Counted from the stretch's first letter, positions 52,878 to 61,902 are shown. The stretch is DNA of 64,000 nt from Hoeflea_A sp965228435 (GCA_965228435.1 OZ245818.1:806001-870000), one strand, 5' to 3'. Made by a program: numbers and translations. The notes: generated by a model from the sequence alone, not told the origin.

Positions 52878-53468
52878 ATGAACGCACCGACGACACCAAA
52901 GACCAGACGCGGCAAGACCAGGCGCGAGCAGATTTTGAGAGCCGCCGAGCGGGTCATCGGTCAGCGTGGCTTCGCCGACGCGTCTATCTCCGAAATCACC
53001 CGCGAGGCCGGTACTGCCCAGGGGACGTTCTACATCTATTTCTCCAGCAAGGAGGAGATCTTCCGCGAGTTGGTGCTGGAGATGGGCCAGATGACACGCA
53101 AGGTCCTGGCGGAGGCAATCTCGCTGGCGGACGACCGTATGCACGCCGAGCGCATCGGCCTCAAGGCGTTTCTCGGTTTTGTTGCCGACCATCCCGCCCT
53201 TTATCGCATTGTCGAAGAGGCCCGTTTTGTCGACCCGCCGGCCTACAAGGACTATTTCACCTCTTTTGCCGATGCCTACCGGCGGCAACTCAGCCGCGCA
53301 GCCGAAACCGGCAACATCCGCCCTGGCGACGCTGAGGTGCGCGCCTGGGCTTTGATGGGCATGGCCAAGACCCTGGGGGAGCGATATGTGCTCTGGGGCA
53401 GCGCGGAGGACCTAGATCGCATTGCCGACGACGCTATCGACATGATCCGCAACGGGCTCGAACCGTGA
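52878..53468 (+). CDS. TetR family transcriptional regulator
   Basis: Regulator of 196 residues from ATG 52878 (MNAPTTPKTRRGKTR). Earlier in-frame ATGs at 52848 and 52869 lie upstream of or in the operator. The helix-turn-helix is at about 20-65 (ADASISEITREAGTAQGTFYIYFSSKEEIF), with a ligand-binding C-terminal domain. It is the first gene of an operon: its stop overlaps the enoyl-CoA hydratase start by 4 bp. It probably represses the operon and responds to an acyl-CoA; the ligand is inferred. Confidence 0.9.
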   Translation: MNAPTTPKTRRGKTRREQILRAAERVIGQRGFADASISEITREAGTAQGTFYIYFSSKEEIFRELVLEMGQMTRKVLAEAISLADDRMHAERIGLKAFLGFVADHPALYRIVEEARFVDPPAYKDYFTSFADAYRRQLSRAAETGNIRPGDAEVRAWALMGMAKTLGERYVLWGSAEDLDRIADDAIDMIRNGLEP

Positions 53469-54286
53469 ACACGGTCCGTTTTCTGGAACAGCGACTTGCG
53501 TCCGGCGAACGCGTTGCCTCACTAACCCTTGCGGCGCCGGCGCGCTGCAACAGCCTTGAGCCTCACATCCTCACCGAATTGACTCGTGCGTTGGACCAGG
53601 CGTGTGAGGCAGGTGCCACCTTCGTCATCTTGCAGGCCGAGGGCCGGCATTTTTCGACCGGTGGAGATGTCGCTGCGTTCCAGACCGCCGTTCAATCCGG
53701 CAACGAAGACACCTTCAGCGACGATGTCGTCGGCCTGCTTCAGGATATTATTCGTCGTCTGCTTACACTGCCGGCGATTGTGGTGACAGCGGCTCAGGGT
53801 GCCATCACCGGTGGATCGGCCGGACTGGTTTTTGCCTCGGACCTGGCGTTGCTGTCCGAAGATGCGTTCATCCAGCCTTATTTCGCCGAGGTCGGCTTTT
53901 CACCGGATGGCGGCTGGACGGCGCTGTTACCGGAGAAGATTGGCGCCGCGCGCGCCTTGCAGATCCAGTTGGCAAACGAACGACTTTCTGCAGAGCAGGC
54001 CTTGCACCTGGGATTGGCTCATCGCGTCTTACCCAATGAAGGCCTGGCCGATGCGGCGATGTCACTGGTTGAGCGGCTTTCGCAGCAGCATGTTGCCAGC
54101 GGCATGTTGGCAAGCAAACGCCTCGTCTGGGACGCGGACCGGCTTTCGGCGGTCGACGCCCGGCTGAGTGCCGAACTGGCTTCCTTCAAACGTCAGATCG
54201 CCGCACCAGAAACCCATGCTGGAATGCGCCGCTTTCTCGATCAACTGGCCGGCGCAAACGACAACCGGAACCGGATCGATGTTTGA
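53465..54286 (+). CDS. Enoyl-CoA hydratase/isomerase family protein (PaaG-like)
   Basis: Crotonase-fold protein of 273 residues, GTG start at 53465 overlapping the TetR stop (GTGA). Oxyanion-hole Gly motifs are STGGDVA (64-70) and GGSAG (116-120). The hydratase Glu (Glu144 type) is not obvious; instead SPDGGW has Asp148 in the place of the catalytic Asp of PaaG-type isomerases. It is more likely an isomerase, hydrolase or related enzyme than a classical hydratase. It works with the acyl-CoA ligase encoded next (8-bp overlap). Confidence 0.86.
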   Translation: MNTVRFLEQRLASGERVASLTLAAPARCNSLEPHILTELTRALDQACEAGATFVILQAEGRHFSTGGDVAAFQTAVQSGNEDTFSDDVVGLLQDIIRRLLTLPAIVVTAAQGAITGGSAGLVFASDLALLSEDAFIQPYFAEVGFSPDGGWTALLPEKIGAARALQIQLANERLSAEQALHLGLAHRVLPNEGLADAAMSLVERLSQQHVASGMLASKRLVWDADRLSAVDARLSAELASFKRQIAAPETHAGMRRFLDQLAGANDNRNRIDV

Positions 54287-55781
54287 CACCCTGCCTGATA
54301 TGGCTGCCAAGCGCGCCGAACTGACACCCGATCGCATTGCCTTCATTGACGGCGAAACGGATCGCCGTTGGAGCTTTGCCGGCATTGATGAAGCAGTGAG
54401 TCAGGTTGCAACGGGCTTGACCGGTCTGGGTCTGCAACCCGGCGACCGACTGGCCGTGCTTACACTTAATCGGGTCGAATTTTTTATCGCTTTGCTGGCC
54501 TGTCAACGCCGCGGATTCGTCATGGCGCCCCTCAACTGGCGTCAGCCGGTGCCGGAACTGACAGAGGTCCTGTCCAGTGTCGGCGCATCGGCAGTGCTGT
54601 TTGATACACCCAATACAGAAGCGGCGCTGGAACTGGCCGCCAGTCTGACGCTCCGATCGATTTCGATCGACGCCGGTTGCGGCGCGGACGCCAGTATCGC
54701 CGAATTGCTGGAGGTTCCCGTCGCGCCGCTGCGCGGCACGCCGGATGCAACCGCTCCCTGGTATTTGCTGTTCACCTCGGGCACCACCGGCCTGCCCAAG
54801 GCGGTGATCCAGACGGCCCGCATGTGCTGGGCCAACACGCTGAATGTCGCCCAGGCCATCGATCTCACTTCGGATGACACCAGCGTCAATTTTCTGCCGC
54901 TGTTCCACACGGCAGGCATCAATCTCTACACACTGCCGCTGTTCCTTCACGGCGGCACCTCGACCGTGCTACCGAAGTTCGAAGTGGAGGATATCTTCGC
55001 ACTCGTGCGTGATGGAGCGGTTTCCCAGTTTTTCGGGGTTCCCGCCATCTACCAGGCACTCAGCCTGCACCCGGATGTCGACACCGTCGACTGGAGCCGT
55101 CTACGCTGTGCCTGTGGCGGCGCGCCTTTAGCGGAAAGCCATATCCAATTCTTTGCCGAACGCGGTCTCAAGATCTGCAATGGTTTCGGCATGACGGAGA
55201 CCGGCCCGACCGCTTTCCTCAATGATGAAGCGGCAGCGGCCACCAAGATCGGTTCGGTCGGAAAGGCACAAATGCTGACTGAGGCGCGCATCGACGGAGT
55301 GGAAGACGGCGATCCCGGCGAGGGCGAACTGCTGCTGCGTGGCCCGGCGATCACACCCGGCTATTTCAACAATGACGATGCCACGCGGAAGGCTTTCGAC
55401 CAGGAAGGGTGGCTGAAAACCGGCGACATCGCGCGGCGAGACGCGGACGGCTATCACTACATCGTCGACCGCATCAAGGACATGTACATTTCAGGCGGCG
55501 AGAACGTCTATCCGGCCGAGGTCGAACGGGTGCTGCACAGCCATCCGGCGATCCTTGAGGCCGCTGTGATCGGCATTGCCGACGACAAGTGGGGTGAAGT
55601 CGGTGCCGCTTTCCTGATGGCCCGCCCGGGCGAAGCGATCGAGATCGACACGCTTACCATGTGGTGCCGAGAACGTCTGGCAGCGTACAAAGTCCCGAAG
55701 AGCTTTCATCTTGAGGAGGACTTTCCGCGCACCGCCGCCGGAAAGGTTCGCAAGCCGTTGTTGAGGAACCGTTTTCAATGA
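54279..55781 (+). CDS. Acyl-CoA synthetase (AMP-forming ligase)
   Basis: ANL-superfamily ligase of 500 residues from ATG 54279, activating a carboxylic acid with ATP and CoA. The P-loop-like motif is FTSGTTGLPK (165-174). GFGMTETGP, KTGDIARRDADGY and the C-terminal AAGKVRK with Lys489, which catalyses adenylation, are present. The Met/Phe start overlaps the previous gene by 8 bp and the next one by 4 bp. The substrate acid is unknown; the neighbours suggest a short or medium unsaturated or cyclic acid. Confidence 0.91.
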   Translation: MFDTLPDMAAKRAELTPDRIAFIDGETDRRWSFAGIDEAVSQVATGLTGLGLQPGDRLAVLTLNRVEFFIALLACQRRGFVMAPLNWRQPVPELTEVLSSVGASAVLFDTPNTEAALELAASLTLRSISIDAGCGADASIAELLEVPVAPLRGTPDATAPWYLLFTSGTTGLPKAVIQTARMCWANTLNVAQAIDLTSDDTSVNFLPLFHTAGINLYTLPLFLHGGTSTVLPKFEVEDIFALVRDGAVSQFFGVPAIYQALSLHPDVDTVDWSRLRCACGGAPLAESHIQFFAERGLKICNGFGMTETGPTAFLNDEAAAATKIGSVGKAQMLTEARIDGVEDGDPGEGELLLRGPAITPGYFNNDDATRKAFDQEGWLKTGDIARRDADGYHYIVDRIKDMYISGGENVYPAEVERVLHSHPAILEAAVIGIADDKWGEVGAAFLMARPGEAIEIDTLTMWCRERLAAYKVPKSFHLEEDFPRTAAGKVRKPLLRNRFQ

Positions 55782-56134
55782 GCGAAGCAGTCCACCAGGA
55801 ATGGATCCCGACCCAGGCCGAATTCGATCTGTTTGCCAAAATCAGCGGTGACGACAATCCGATCCACGTCGATCCGGACTTCTCCGCTCGAACCCGCTTC
55901 GGTCGCACCGTGTCGCACGGCATGCTGATTTATTCGAAACTTTGGAACCTGCTTCGCGCCACCTGGCCGGACGAACGCCATCAGGGCCAATCGATGATGT
56001 TTCCAAACCCATGCTTCGTCGGCGACCGGGTGCGGCTGTCGGTGGAGCCGGCTGGCGACGGCCGGTTTGCGATTGAGGCCGTTCGGCTTTCTGACGAGGC
56101 CGTGTTGCTGACCGGGGAGACGGAAACCGCATGA
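55778..56134 (+). CDS. MaoC-like hotdog dehydratase, catalytic subunit
   Basis: Hotdog-fold protein of 118 residues with the hydratase 2 motif ISGDDNPIHVD (22-32), giving catalytic Asp25 and His30, then TVSHGMLIYS. It would hydrate or dehydrate enoyl-CoA or 3-hydroxyacyl-CoA. It overlaps the ligase gene by 4 bp and is followed by a second, non-catalytic hotdog gene (4-bp overlap). The pair looks like a heterodimeric MaoC enzyme. Confidence 0.87.
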   Translation: MSEAVHQEWIPTQAEFDLFAKISGDDNPIHVDPDFSARTRFGRTVSHGMLIYSKLWNLLRATWPDERHQGQSMMFPNPCFVGDRVRLSVEPAGDGRFAIEAVRLSDEAVLLTGETETA

Positions 56135-56490
56135 TGGAAGTCGGGCAATTTGCCGAAATCGAACGCCAATATTCGGTCTCGGACATGACAAGCTACGCCG
56201 AATTGGGCATCGACACGGATGCTGACACGGTGCCGGAACCACTGATCGCAGCGCTTTTCTCCTACCTGCTCGGCGTACGCCTGCCGGGCCCGGGAACAAA
56301 CTACCTGAAACAGGAATTGCGCTTCCTGGCTCCCGCTCCCCTGGACGAAGCGCTGACCGCCCGGGTTGAAATCACCCGGTTGCGGCCCGACAAGCACCTG
56401 GTTGATTTGTGGTCGACCTGCCGCCGCGCTGACGGGACTGTGATCTGCGAAGGTCGAAGCCTGGTGCTTGCCAAGGATGTCGGGGCCTGA
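56131..56490 (+). CDS. Hotdog-fold protein lacking MaoC catalytic residues
   Basis: Hotdog protein of 119 residues. The fold's later strands are recognisable (LPGPGTNYLKQELRFLAP, then LTARVEITRL), matching MaoC family ends, but the D-x4-H catalytic motif is missing (LGIDTDADTVPEPL in its place). It probably forms the scaffold half of a heterodimer with the preceding MaoC protein, as in HadA-HadB type dehydratases. Co-translation is implied by a 4-bp overlap. Confidence 0.78.
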   Translation: MMEVGQFAEIERQYSVSDMTSYAELGIDTDADTVPEPLIAALFSYLLGVRLPGPGTNYLKQELRFLAPAPLDEALTARVEITRLRPDKHLVDLWSTCRRADGTVICEGRSLVLAKDVGA

Positions 56491-56594
56491 GAAGGTCAGC
56501 CCCGGTGTCGTCTCTTCAGGGTGCAAGGTGCCCGCCGCAACCGGCTGAGCATCCACGGCTGCAGATGTCCGGTTCACCTCGACGGCTGAGCCGG

Positions 56595-57089
56595 TCAGCC
56601 GGTCGAACCAAGCATCACCGGTTCGGTGAAGCGATCCGCCTTCAGCGGAAGGTCGTTCTCATCGATGGCGTGCCCCAAAAAACTCTCCACACCCGGCGGC
56701 ACGATGGTTCCGTGGCGGCCCGAAGACAGGAATATCTGTTTTGACACAGGCGAACGGACCGCCAGTTCATTGGGGTCGTCGAAACTGCCAGCATAGACGC
56801 CGACGGTTCCTGGGAAACGCTCCAGGCTGAGGAAGATGCGACAGCCGCACTCGCCGCAAAACCGAACCCAGATCGCCTTGCCGCTGCCGTCCGACTGGTG
56901 GGTATAGCATTTCGGTTCGCCCCGGGTGATCTGGAAACAGTCTTCGGGGAACACATGCGCCACATGGTAGGCGGCGCCGGTGGCGCGCTGGCAAAAGCGG
57001 CAGTGGCAATGGGTGGTGCGAACCGGGTCGGTGAAAACCGCGTATCGGATCTTTCCACACAGACATCCGCCTTCACCGATCGATTTCAT
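56595..57089 (-). CDS. GFA family (Mss4-fold) zinc protein
   Basis: Protein of 164 residues in the glutathione-dependent formaldehyde-activating enzyme family. Zinc-binding Cys are C9 and C11 (CLCG), C28, C30 and C33 (HCHCRFC), and C78, C81 and C83 (CGECGC). The family binds zinc in two sites; formaldehyde activation is not proven for most members. It stands alone between convergent and co-directional genes. Ligand unknown. Confidence 0.88.
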   Translation of the reverse strand: MKSIGEGGCLCGKIRYAVFTDPVRTTHCHCRFCQRATGAAYHVAHVFPEDCFQITRGEPKCYTHQSDGSGKAIWVRFCGECGCRIFLSLERFPGTVGVYAGSFDDPNELAVRSPVSKQIFLSSGRHGTIVPPGVESFLGHAIDENDLPLKADRFTEPVMLGSTG

Positions 57090-57103
57090 TTTGGTCGCCT
57101 GTC

Positions 57104-57136
57104 AAGAAGAGACCCGGACACCGTGAGGTGCCCGGG
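57104..57136 (-). terminator. Terminator of the BMP binding-protein gene
   Basis: On the minus strand CCCGGGCACC-TCAC-GGTGTCCGGG (57136 to 57113) is a 10-bp stem with one G-T pair and a tetraloop. TCTCTTCTT follows. It lies 24 bp after the stop codon. Confidence 0.8.
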
Positions 57137-57159
57137 CCAGGTGCTTGCGGGAATTCGCC

Positions 57160-58293
57160 TCAGAATTCGACGCCGTTCACGTTCGGCAGGACGAAATCCA
57201 TGCTGCGCAATTTGGCGACCGGCATGACCTCGCCCTCGGCCAGGACCTGATTGCCATTCTTGTCGGTCATGGGACCGGTGAAAACGACACCCTCGCCATT
57301 GCGGATCCTGTCGTACTCGGCCTGAATGTCTGCCTTGGCTTCATCCGACAGTGCGTTGTAGGCACCGCCCCAGGGCGAGACGTCCACCGCGCCCATTGAC
57401 ATGCCCGCATAGAGGAAATCGGTCGAGAAACTGTCGTCGAATATCGAGTTCAACACGGATTCGATCGCCGGACCCCAGACATATTCGTAGGTCGTGACCA
57501 GATGTTCGGGAGCATAGGCGCGGACGTCGAGCGACGACGTCACTACCGGAATACCGGCGCTTTCAGCCGCCTCGGCGATGGCCGGACCACCGATGCTCGT
57601 TCCAATCATCGCTGAGCCGGCGTCGATCAGGCTGCGGGTCGCGCGGGCCTGCAGATTGCGGTCGGACCAGTCGTTGGTGAAAACCACCTGGATCGTCGCC
57701 GTCGGATTGGAGTGCGCCAAACCGAGGGCAAAGCCGTTGATCGTCCGGATATCGTAAGGGATCGGGAAAGCGTCTACCCAGCCGACCTTGGCTCCTGGCT
57801 CGACGATGTGGCCGGCGGCAACGCCAGCGACGTAGGCGCCGTCCTCTGGCGCGTTCACGAAACCCACGAGGTTGTCGAGATTACCCGGGTTATCCCACTG
57901 TGAGGCGATGAAGTGGACGTCCTTGTGGTCGGCCGCCATTTTCAGCAGCGTTTCGCCATAGCCATACGTAGTGCTGATCACAACATCTGTGCCATTTTGG
58001 ATCGCGGATTCGACAATCCGGCGAACTTGCGGCCCCTCCGGCACGTTCTCCTTGTAGTCGACTTCGATCTTGTCGCCGAACTTCTCCTTGAGATAATCCT
58101 GGCTTCTCAGGAAGGCCTCGTTCCAGCCGCCATCGACGGCCGAGAAGTTGTAGAAATAGGTGACCTTTAGGGGCTCGCCGCTTGCGGCCAACGCCGGTGC
58201 TGCGGATAAGGCTGGCACCGCGACCGCGAGTGCCGTAATCGATGCCATGTTCCGCAACCAGGCTCGTCTTCCAATATTGCTGCGTTTGGTCAT
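57160..58293 (-). CDS. BMP family ABC transporter substrate-binding protein
   Basis: Periplasmic receptor of 377 residues in the BMP/PnrA (purine nucleoside) family. A long signal peptide with GRRAWLRN (Tat-like) runs to about residue 36 (APALA). Mature motifs are WNEAFLRSQDYLKEKFG, TTYGYGE, FIASQWDN and GGAYNALSDEAKADIQ. It lies downstream of the adenosine deaminase gene on the same strand after a 448-bp gap and has its own promoter. Together with the permease and ATPase genes at 59.8-63.5 kb it forms one importer. Confidence 0.92.
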   Translation of the reverse strand: MTKRSNIGRRAWLRNMASITALAVAVPALSAAPALAASGEPLKVTYFYNFSAVDGGWNEAFLRSQDYLKEKFGDKIEVDYKENVPEGPQVRRIVESAIQNGTDVVISTTYGYGETLLKMAADHKDVHFIASQWDNPGNLDNLVGFVNAPEDGAYVAGVAAGHIVEPGAKVGWVDAFPIPYDIRTINGFALGLAHSNPTATIQVVFTNDWSDRNLQARATRSLIDAGSAMIGTSIGGPAIAEAAESAGIPVVTSSLDVRAYAPEHLVTTYEYVWGPAIESVLNSIFDDSFSTDFLYAGMSMGAVDVSPWGGAYNALSDEAKADIQAEYDRIRNGEGVVFTGPMTDKNGNQVLAEGEVMPVAKLRSMDFVLPNVNGVEF

Positions 58294-58344
58294 GTTTTGC
58301 TCCAGAAAGCCTTTGTGTCCCGTTTTTGTTGGTTGTTCACGTTC

Positions 58345-58373
58345 AGTATTTGCAGCGCCTACCCATTTGTCAA
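58345..58373 (-). promoter_or_regulatory. Promoter of the BMP binding-protein gene
   Basis: On the minus strand TTGACA (58373-58368), 17 bases, then AATACT (58350-58345). This is a good sigma-70-type promoter 52 bp upstream of the ATG. Direct AAGCAA repeats lie just upstream and may be regulatory. Confidence 0.7.
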
Positions 58374-58520
58374 AGATGACTTTTGCTTGTGTTGCATAAG
58401 GATTTGCTTATAGGAAGGAACGCACTTCTCCTATGTCGCGCCGGTCGCTCCGGCAAGCGATTAGAACGGTCGGAATCTCAGTTTTCGGTCATCTTCTGCT
58501 GCTCCGTAAGCAGGCTGGTC

Positions 58521-58741
58521 TTATGTTTCGGGCATCCAGGTCGAAACCCTCCGGAAGGGGAGCGATATTGCGCAGCCGGTATCGAGGAGAACGGCCCACT
58601 GCGTCCCGGCAATCAGCCAGAAATTGACCAGACCCGGTTCGGCGATAACCCCAAAGACCTCCGAGACCGCCCCTTGCGAAACCATTCCATATCGCGCTCC
58701 CTTCGCCCAAGTTCTTTGAAAGGCCTCAGCCGAAATGTCGG
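58521..58741 (-). pseudogene. Probable MBL-fold hydrolase remnant
   Basis: The 448-bp gap 58294-58741 holds a frame open from before 58741 to a TAA at 58521. Its longest Met-initiated part starts at ATG 58685 (54 residues). VFGVIAEPGLVNFWLIAGT followed by AVLLDTGCAI looks like the start of a metallo-beta-lactamase-fold protein (strand, then xxxDTGxG). The zinc motif HxHxDH does not follow; the frame stops soon after. It appears to be a truncated gene left in the ADA-transporter cluster. Resemblance is by eye only. Confidence 0.4.
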
Positions 58742-59752
58742 TCAGTTGACGCCCTGTGAATCCGCGTAGGCGCGCTGGTTATGCCGCAGTTCGGCTTTCA
58801 CGTCGGGATCGCAATAGGCCGCTTCTATGGCATTCTCCTGAACGGCCATGACGTCGCCGATGGTCCAGTCGAAGGCCTCGGAGACGCGTATGAGATCGTC
58901 GTTGATCGACACCTGCATGCTTTGCGGATCATCCGAATTGACGGTGACGGGCACGCCTGCCCTGTAGAACGCGTCAACCGGACCGTCGGCGACCGAGGCG
59001 TGCAAGCCGACGATGACGTTCGATGTCGGGCAGATCGTCAGCGGGACCTTATCGTCGGCCAGGCGCTTCACAAGCGCCGGATCCTCGATCGCCCGGACAC
59101 CGTGGTCGACCCGATCGAGCTTGAGCAGGTCCAGGCCGTCCCAGACGCCCCATGCGCCGGAGGATTCGCCGCAATGGGCGCTTCGGCCGAGGCCCAGTTC
59201 GGCGGCGCGCTCAAAAACATCGACGAATTTGCGGCTGGTCCGGCCGAGAACCTCCTCGTTGCCGTCAAGCCCCAGGCCGACCACCCGGTCAACGCCGGCC
59301 ATCCAGTTGACCAGGTCCATGGACCATTCGGCCGACTGTTCGCGGCTGATGGACGGGATCAGATAGCAATCGGCATAGCCGTCGTGGCGCGCCCGTTCAA
59401 AGCCACGACACAGGGCCTCGATCTGCGGTTGATCATCGACATGCTCCCAGTAGCGTGGGCCGGTAAAGACTTCGGCATAGACAATGCCGTCACCATCCAT
59501 CTGTTTGGCAGCGTTATAGGCGACCTGCTCGGCGATCTCCGGCGAGCGCAGCAGATCCACCCACCACTCGTAAATCGAGAGAAACTCAGCAAGGCTGCTG
59601 TAGCGGAACAACTCGTCCTTGGGCCGGATCATGGGCACGCCAAGCGATGCGGCCAGCTCTTCGATGGTATCGGCGCTGATACAGGCCTCGACATGGACAT
59701 GCAGTTCGACCTTCGGCAGCCCTTCGACGAACTCTCTGGTCACATTGGTCAT
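58742..59752 (-). CDS. Adenosine deaminase family protein
   Basis: Metal-dependent deaminase of 336 residues. Metal ligands are His18 and His20 (ELHVHVEAC), His193 with catalytic Glu196 (AHCGE), and Asp274-Asp275 (VNSDDP); His217 is in VDHG. Residue 23 is Ala where most adenosine deaminases have Gly (HLHLEG), and Cys24 follows. Substrates in this family include adenosine, adenine and aminodeoxyfutalosine. Association with a BMP-type nucleoside importer favours a purine nucleoside. It follows the permease gene after 51 bp. Confidence 0.87.
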   Translation of the reverse strand: MTNVTREFVEGLPKVELHVHVEACISADTIEELAASLGVPMIRPKDELFRYSSLAEFLSIYEWWVDLLRSPEIAEQVAYNAAKQMDGDGIVYAEVFTGPRYWEHVDDQPQIEALCRGFERARHDGYADCYLIPSISREQSAEWSMDLVNWMAGVDRVVGLGLDGNEEVLGRTSRKFVDVFERAAELGLGRSAHCGESSGAWGVWDGLDLLKLDRVDHGVRAIEDPALVKRLADDKVPLTICPTSNVIVGLHASVADGPVDAFYRAGVPVTVNSDDPQSMQVSINDDLIRVSEAFDWTIGDVMAVQENAIEAAYCDPDVKAELRHNQRAYADSQGVN

Positions 59753-59803
59753 TCCTGTTGCCTTTCAGCTTGTATTGCGAAGCGGATCCGGACGCTGCCG
59801 GCA

Positions 59804-60757
59804 TCAGCGATGAAAGGGCCGCCCCAATGCGGCCGGTGCCCTGAGATTGAAGCGACTTAGGGCGCCTGAAGCCAGGATGATGGCCACCAGCGTCAGGAGA
59901 TACGGAATGGCGCTGAACAGTTCGGCCGGCAGCGAATAGCCGAGCGCCTGAAGCGTGAAGCCGAGGCTTGTCGCAACGCCAAACAGGTACGCGCCGATCA
60001 CAACGAAGAGCGGCCGCCAGAACGCCAGAATGACCAGCGCGATGGCGATCCAGCCGGCACCGGCCGTCAGGTTGTTGATCCAGCTCGTGGCAATCGCCAG
60101 TGGATAATAGGCACCCGCTATTCCAGCCAGAGCGCCGCCCAGAAGCGTGTGGACATAGCGGTAGCGCACGACCGGAACGCCCATCGCATCGGCTGCCGAC
60201 GGATCTTCACCGACCGCGCGCAGATGCAGGCCGATCCGGGTCTTGTAGAGGTAGAATCCGGCGGCGATGGCCAGGGCCCACGAGAAGTAGACAACGATGT
60301 CGTGATTGAACACCAGGGGTCCCAGGACCGGGAAGTCCTTGAGGCCGAACAGGTTCAGGTCAGACAGGCTGTGCAGGCCGGCGCCGGCGGACAGATTGCC
60401 GACGGTGCCCAGGTAGTTTGACAGTCCGAGGGGCCCGCAGAAGATCAGTAGCGCTAGTCCCGAAACGACCTGGTTCGCCCGCATGGTGATGACGGAAAAG
60501 GCGAGTAGCAGAGCGATGAGAGCCCCGACCACCGCCGCAACCGCCAGTGCAACCGTCAGGGCAAGGCCGGAGGGGCTGTCGGTAAAAGACTGCGATGTCC
60601 AGAACGCGGTGGCCGCGCCCATTAGCATGATGCCCTCGACGCTCAGGTTCATCACGCCGCTCCGTTCGGCCAGCAATTCGCCGATACCGGCGATGATCAG
60701 AGGTGTTCCGTAGAGAATGCCCGACGCCAGCAAGGTTACGACCAGAAGATCATTCAT
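59804..60757 (-). CDS. BMP-type ABC transporter permease (NupQ-like)
   Basis: Inner-membrane permease of 317 residues from ATG 60757 (MNDLLVVTLLASGILYG). It has about nine hydrophobic segments and the family motifs ERSGVMNLSVEGIMLMGA, RANQVVSGLAL and GEDPSAADAMGV. Its start overlaps the stop of the other permease by 4 bp; the longer frame upstream is a shadow of that gene. Confidence 0.92.
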   Translation of the reverse strand: MNDLLVVTLLASGILYGTPLIIAGIGELLAERSGVMNLSVEGIMLMGAATAFWTSQSFTDSPSGLALTVALAVAAVVGALIALLLAFSVITMRANQVVSGLALLIFCGPLGLSNYLGTVGNLSAGAGLHSLSDLNLFGLKDFPVLGPLVFNHDIVVYFSWALAIAAGFYLYKTRIGLHLRAVGEDPSAADAMGVPVVRYRYVHTLLGGALAGIAGAYYPLAIATSWINNLTAGAGWIAIALVILAFWRPLFVVIGAYLFGVATSLGFTLQALGYSLPAELFSAIPYLLTLVAIILASGALSRFNLRAPAALGRPFHR

Positions 60758-61902
60758 GACGACGCTCCCGGGCTGGCCGGTTGCCCGGCGGCAACGCGAT
60801 CGGCAATGCTGAGCTTGCGGTGCACAACGATGCGGTAACGCGCGCTGATTTCGCTGGCAGCCACGAACAGCAGGATCAAGCCCTGGATGACGCCGAGCAG
60901 TCCGAGCGGCAGGTCGGGTCCCTGAAGGCTGAGATTGGCGTTGACCAGGCCGCCGACAAAAAGAGCGGCTGCGACAACGCCGATGGGGTTGTAGCGAGCC
61001 AACGCCGCGACCGCGATGCCGGTGTAGCCAAATGCAGCGCTCTGCAACACGCGCGGCTCGAGCTGGTAGGTGAAGTCGCCTATCTGGCTGGCGCCGCCCA
61101 GACCGGCGAGCGCGGCCGACATAAGGAATACGGTGATGAAAACCTTGCGCGTGCGAATTCCGGCGTAATTGCCGGCTCGCGGGCTGTCCGCGGTAACCAG
61201 TACTTCGAAACCGTACTTCGTCGTATGCAGGATGATCTGAATCAGCACCGCCAGTGCGATACCGAGGACGAATCCCAGCGGCACGATGATATCGCTTCCC
61301 CAGCTGGGCCAGAAGGCTTCGTAGGGGATTGCCTTGGCTTTGGGAAAAACTTTCGCGCTCGGGCTGGAAAGGTCGCGCCACCAGGACCGGGAGCTGAAGA
61401 TGAGATACGCCAGCAGCAGCGGCGCCAGGTAGTTCAGCATCAATGTGGTCAGCACTTCGTTGGTGCCGGATCGTGCGCGAAAATAGGCCGGAATCAGGCC
61501 CCAGAGAGCGCCACCCAAGGCGCCGGCAACGATCATCAGCGGCAGGCTGATCCATCCACCCAGGTGCCCGAAAGCGACGCCGACGGTCGCCGCCGCCAGG
61601 GCGCCGATCATCAGCTGGCCGTCGCCGCCGATGTTCCAGACGCTGATGCGGAACGCCAGGGCGGCGGCGAGGCCAGTGAAAATGAGCGGCGTCGCCGACA
61701 GGATCGTTGCCGTCAACGCCCCGGGTTTCGTGAAGGCTGTCTGAAACAGGGCGATGTATCCGGTGATCGGATCGCGGCCGGTGGCCCACAGGATCACGGC
61801 GCCGAACAGCAGTGCGACCAGGATCGCGACGATCGGCAGGCTCGGGCCGAGCCAGGGCGCGACCTGCAGCCGTCGCTCGAAGCGCAGTTCAAAGGGCAGC
61901 AC
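60754..61902 (-). CDS. BMP-type ABC transporter permease (NupP-like)
   Basis: Inner-membrane permease of 382 residues with a longer N-terminus than its partner. Features are TGLAAALAFRISVWNIGGDGQLMIG, SGTNEVLTTLMLNYLA and GYTGIAVAALARYNP. It overlaps the ATPase gene end by 14 bp and the next permease by 4 bp. It forms a heterodimeric channel with the 317-aa permease. Confidence 0.92.
   Translation of the reverse strand: MLPFELRFERRLQVAPWLGPSLPIVAILVALLFGAVILWATGRDPITGYIALFQTAFTKPGALTATILSATPLIFTGLAAALAFRISVWNIGGDGQLMIGALAAATVGVAFGHLGGWISLPLMIVAGALGGALWGLIPAYFRARSGTNEVLTTLMLNYLAPLLLAYLIFSSRSWWRDLSSPSAKVFPKAKAIPYEAFWPSWGSDIIVPLGFVLGIALAVLIQIILHTTKYGFEVLVTADSPRAGNYAGIRTRKVFITVFLMSAALAGLGGASQIGDFTYQLEPRVLQSAAFGYTGIAVAALARYNPIGVVAAALFVGGLVNANLSLQGPDLPLGLLGVIQGLILLFVAASEISARYRIVVHRKLSIADRVAAGQPASPGASS

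Noticed and set aside
58383..58769. A 128-codon plus-strand frame in the gap next to the deaminase.
   Set aside because: Low-complexity, no ribosome site, and it overlaps the start of convergent genes; the opposite strand shows the MBL-like fragment instead.
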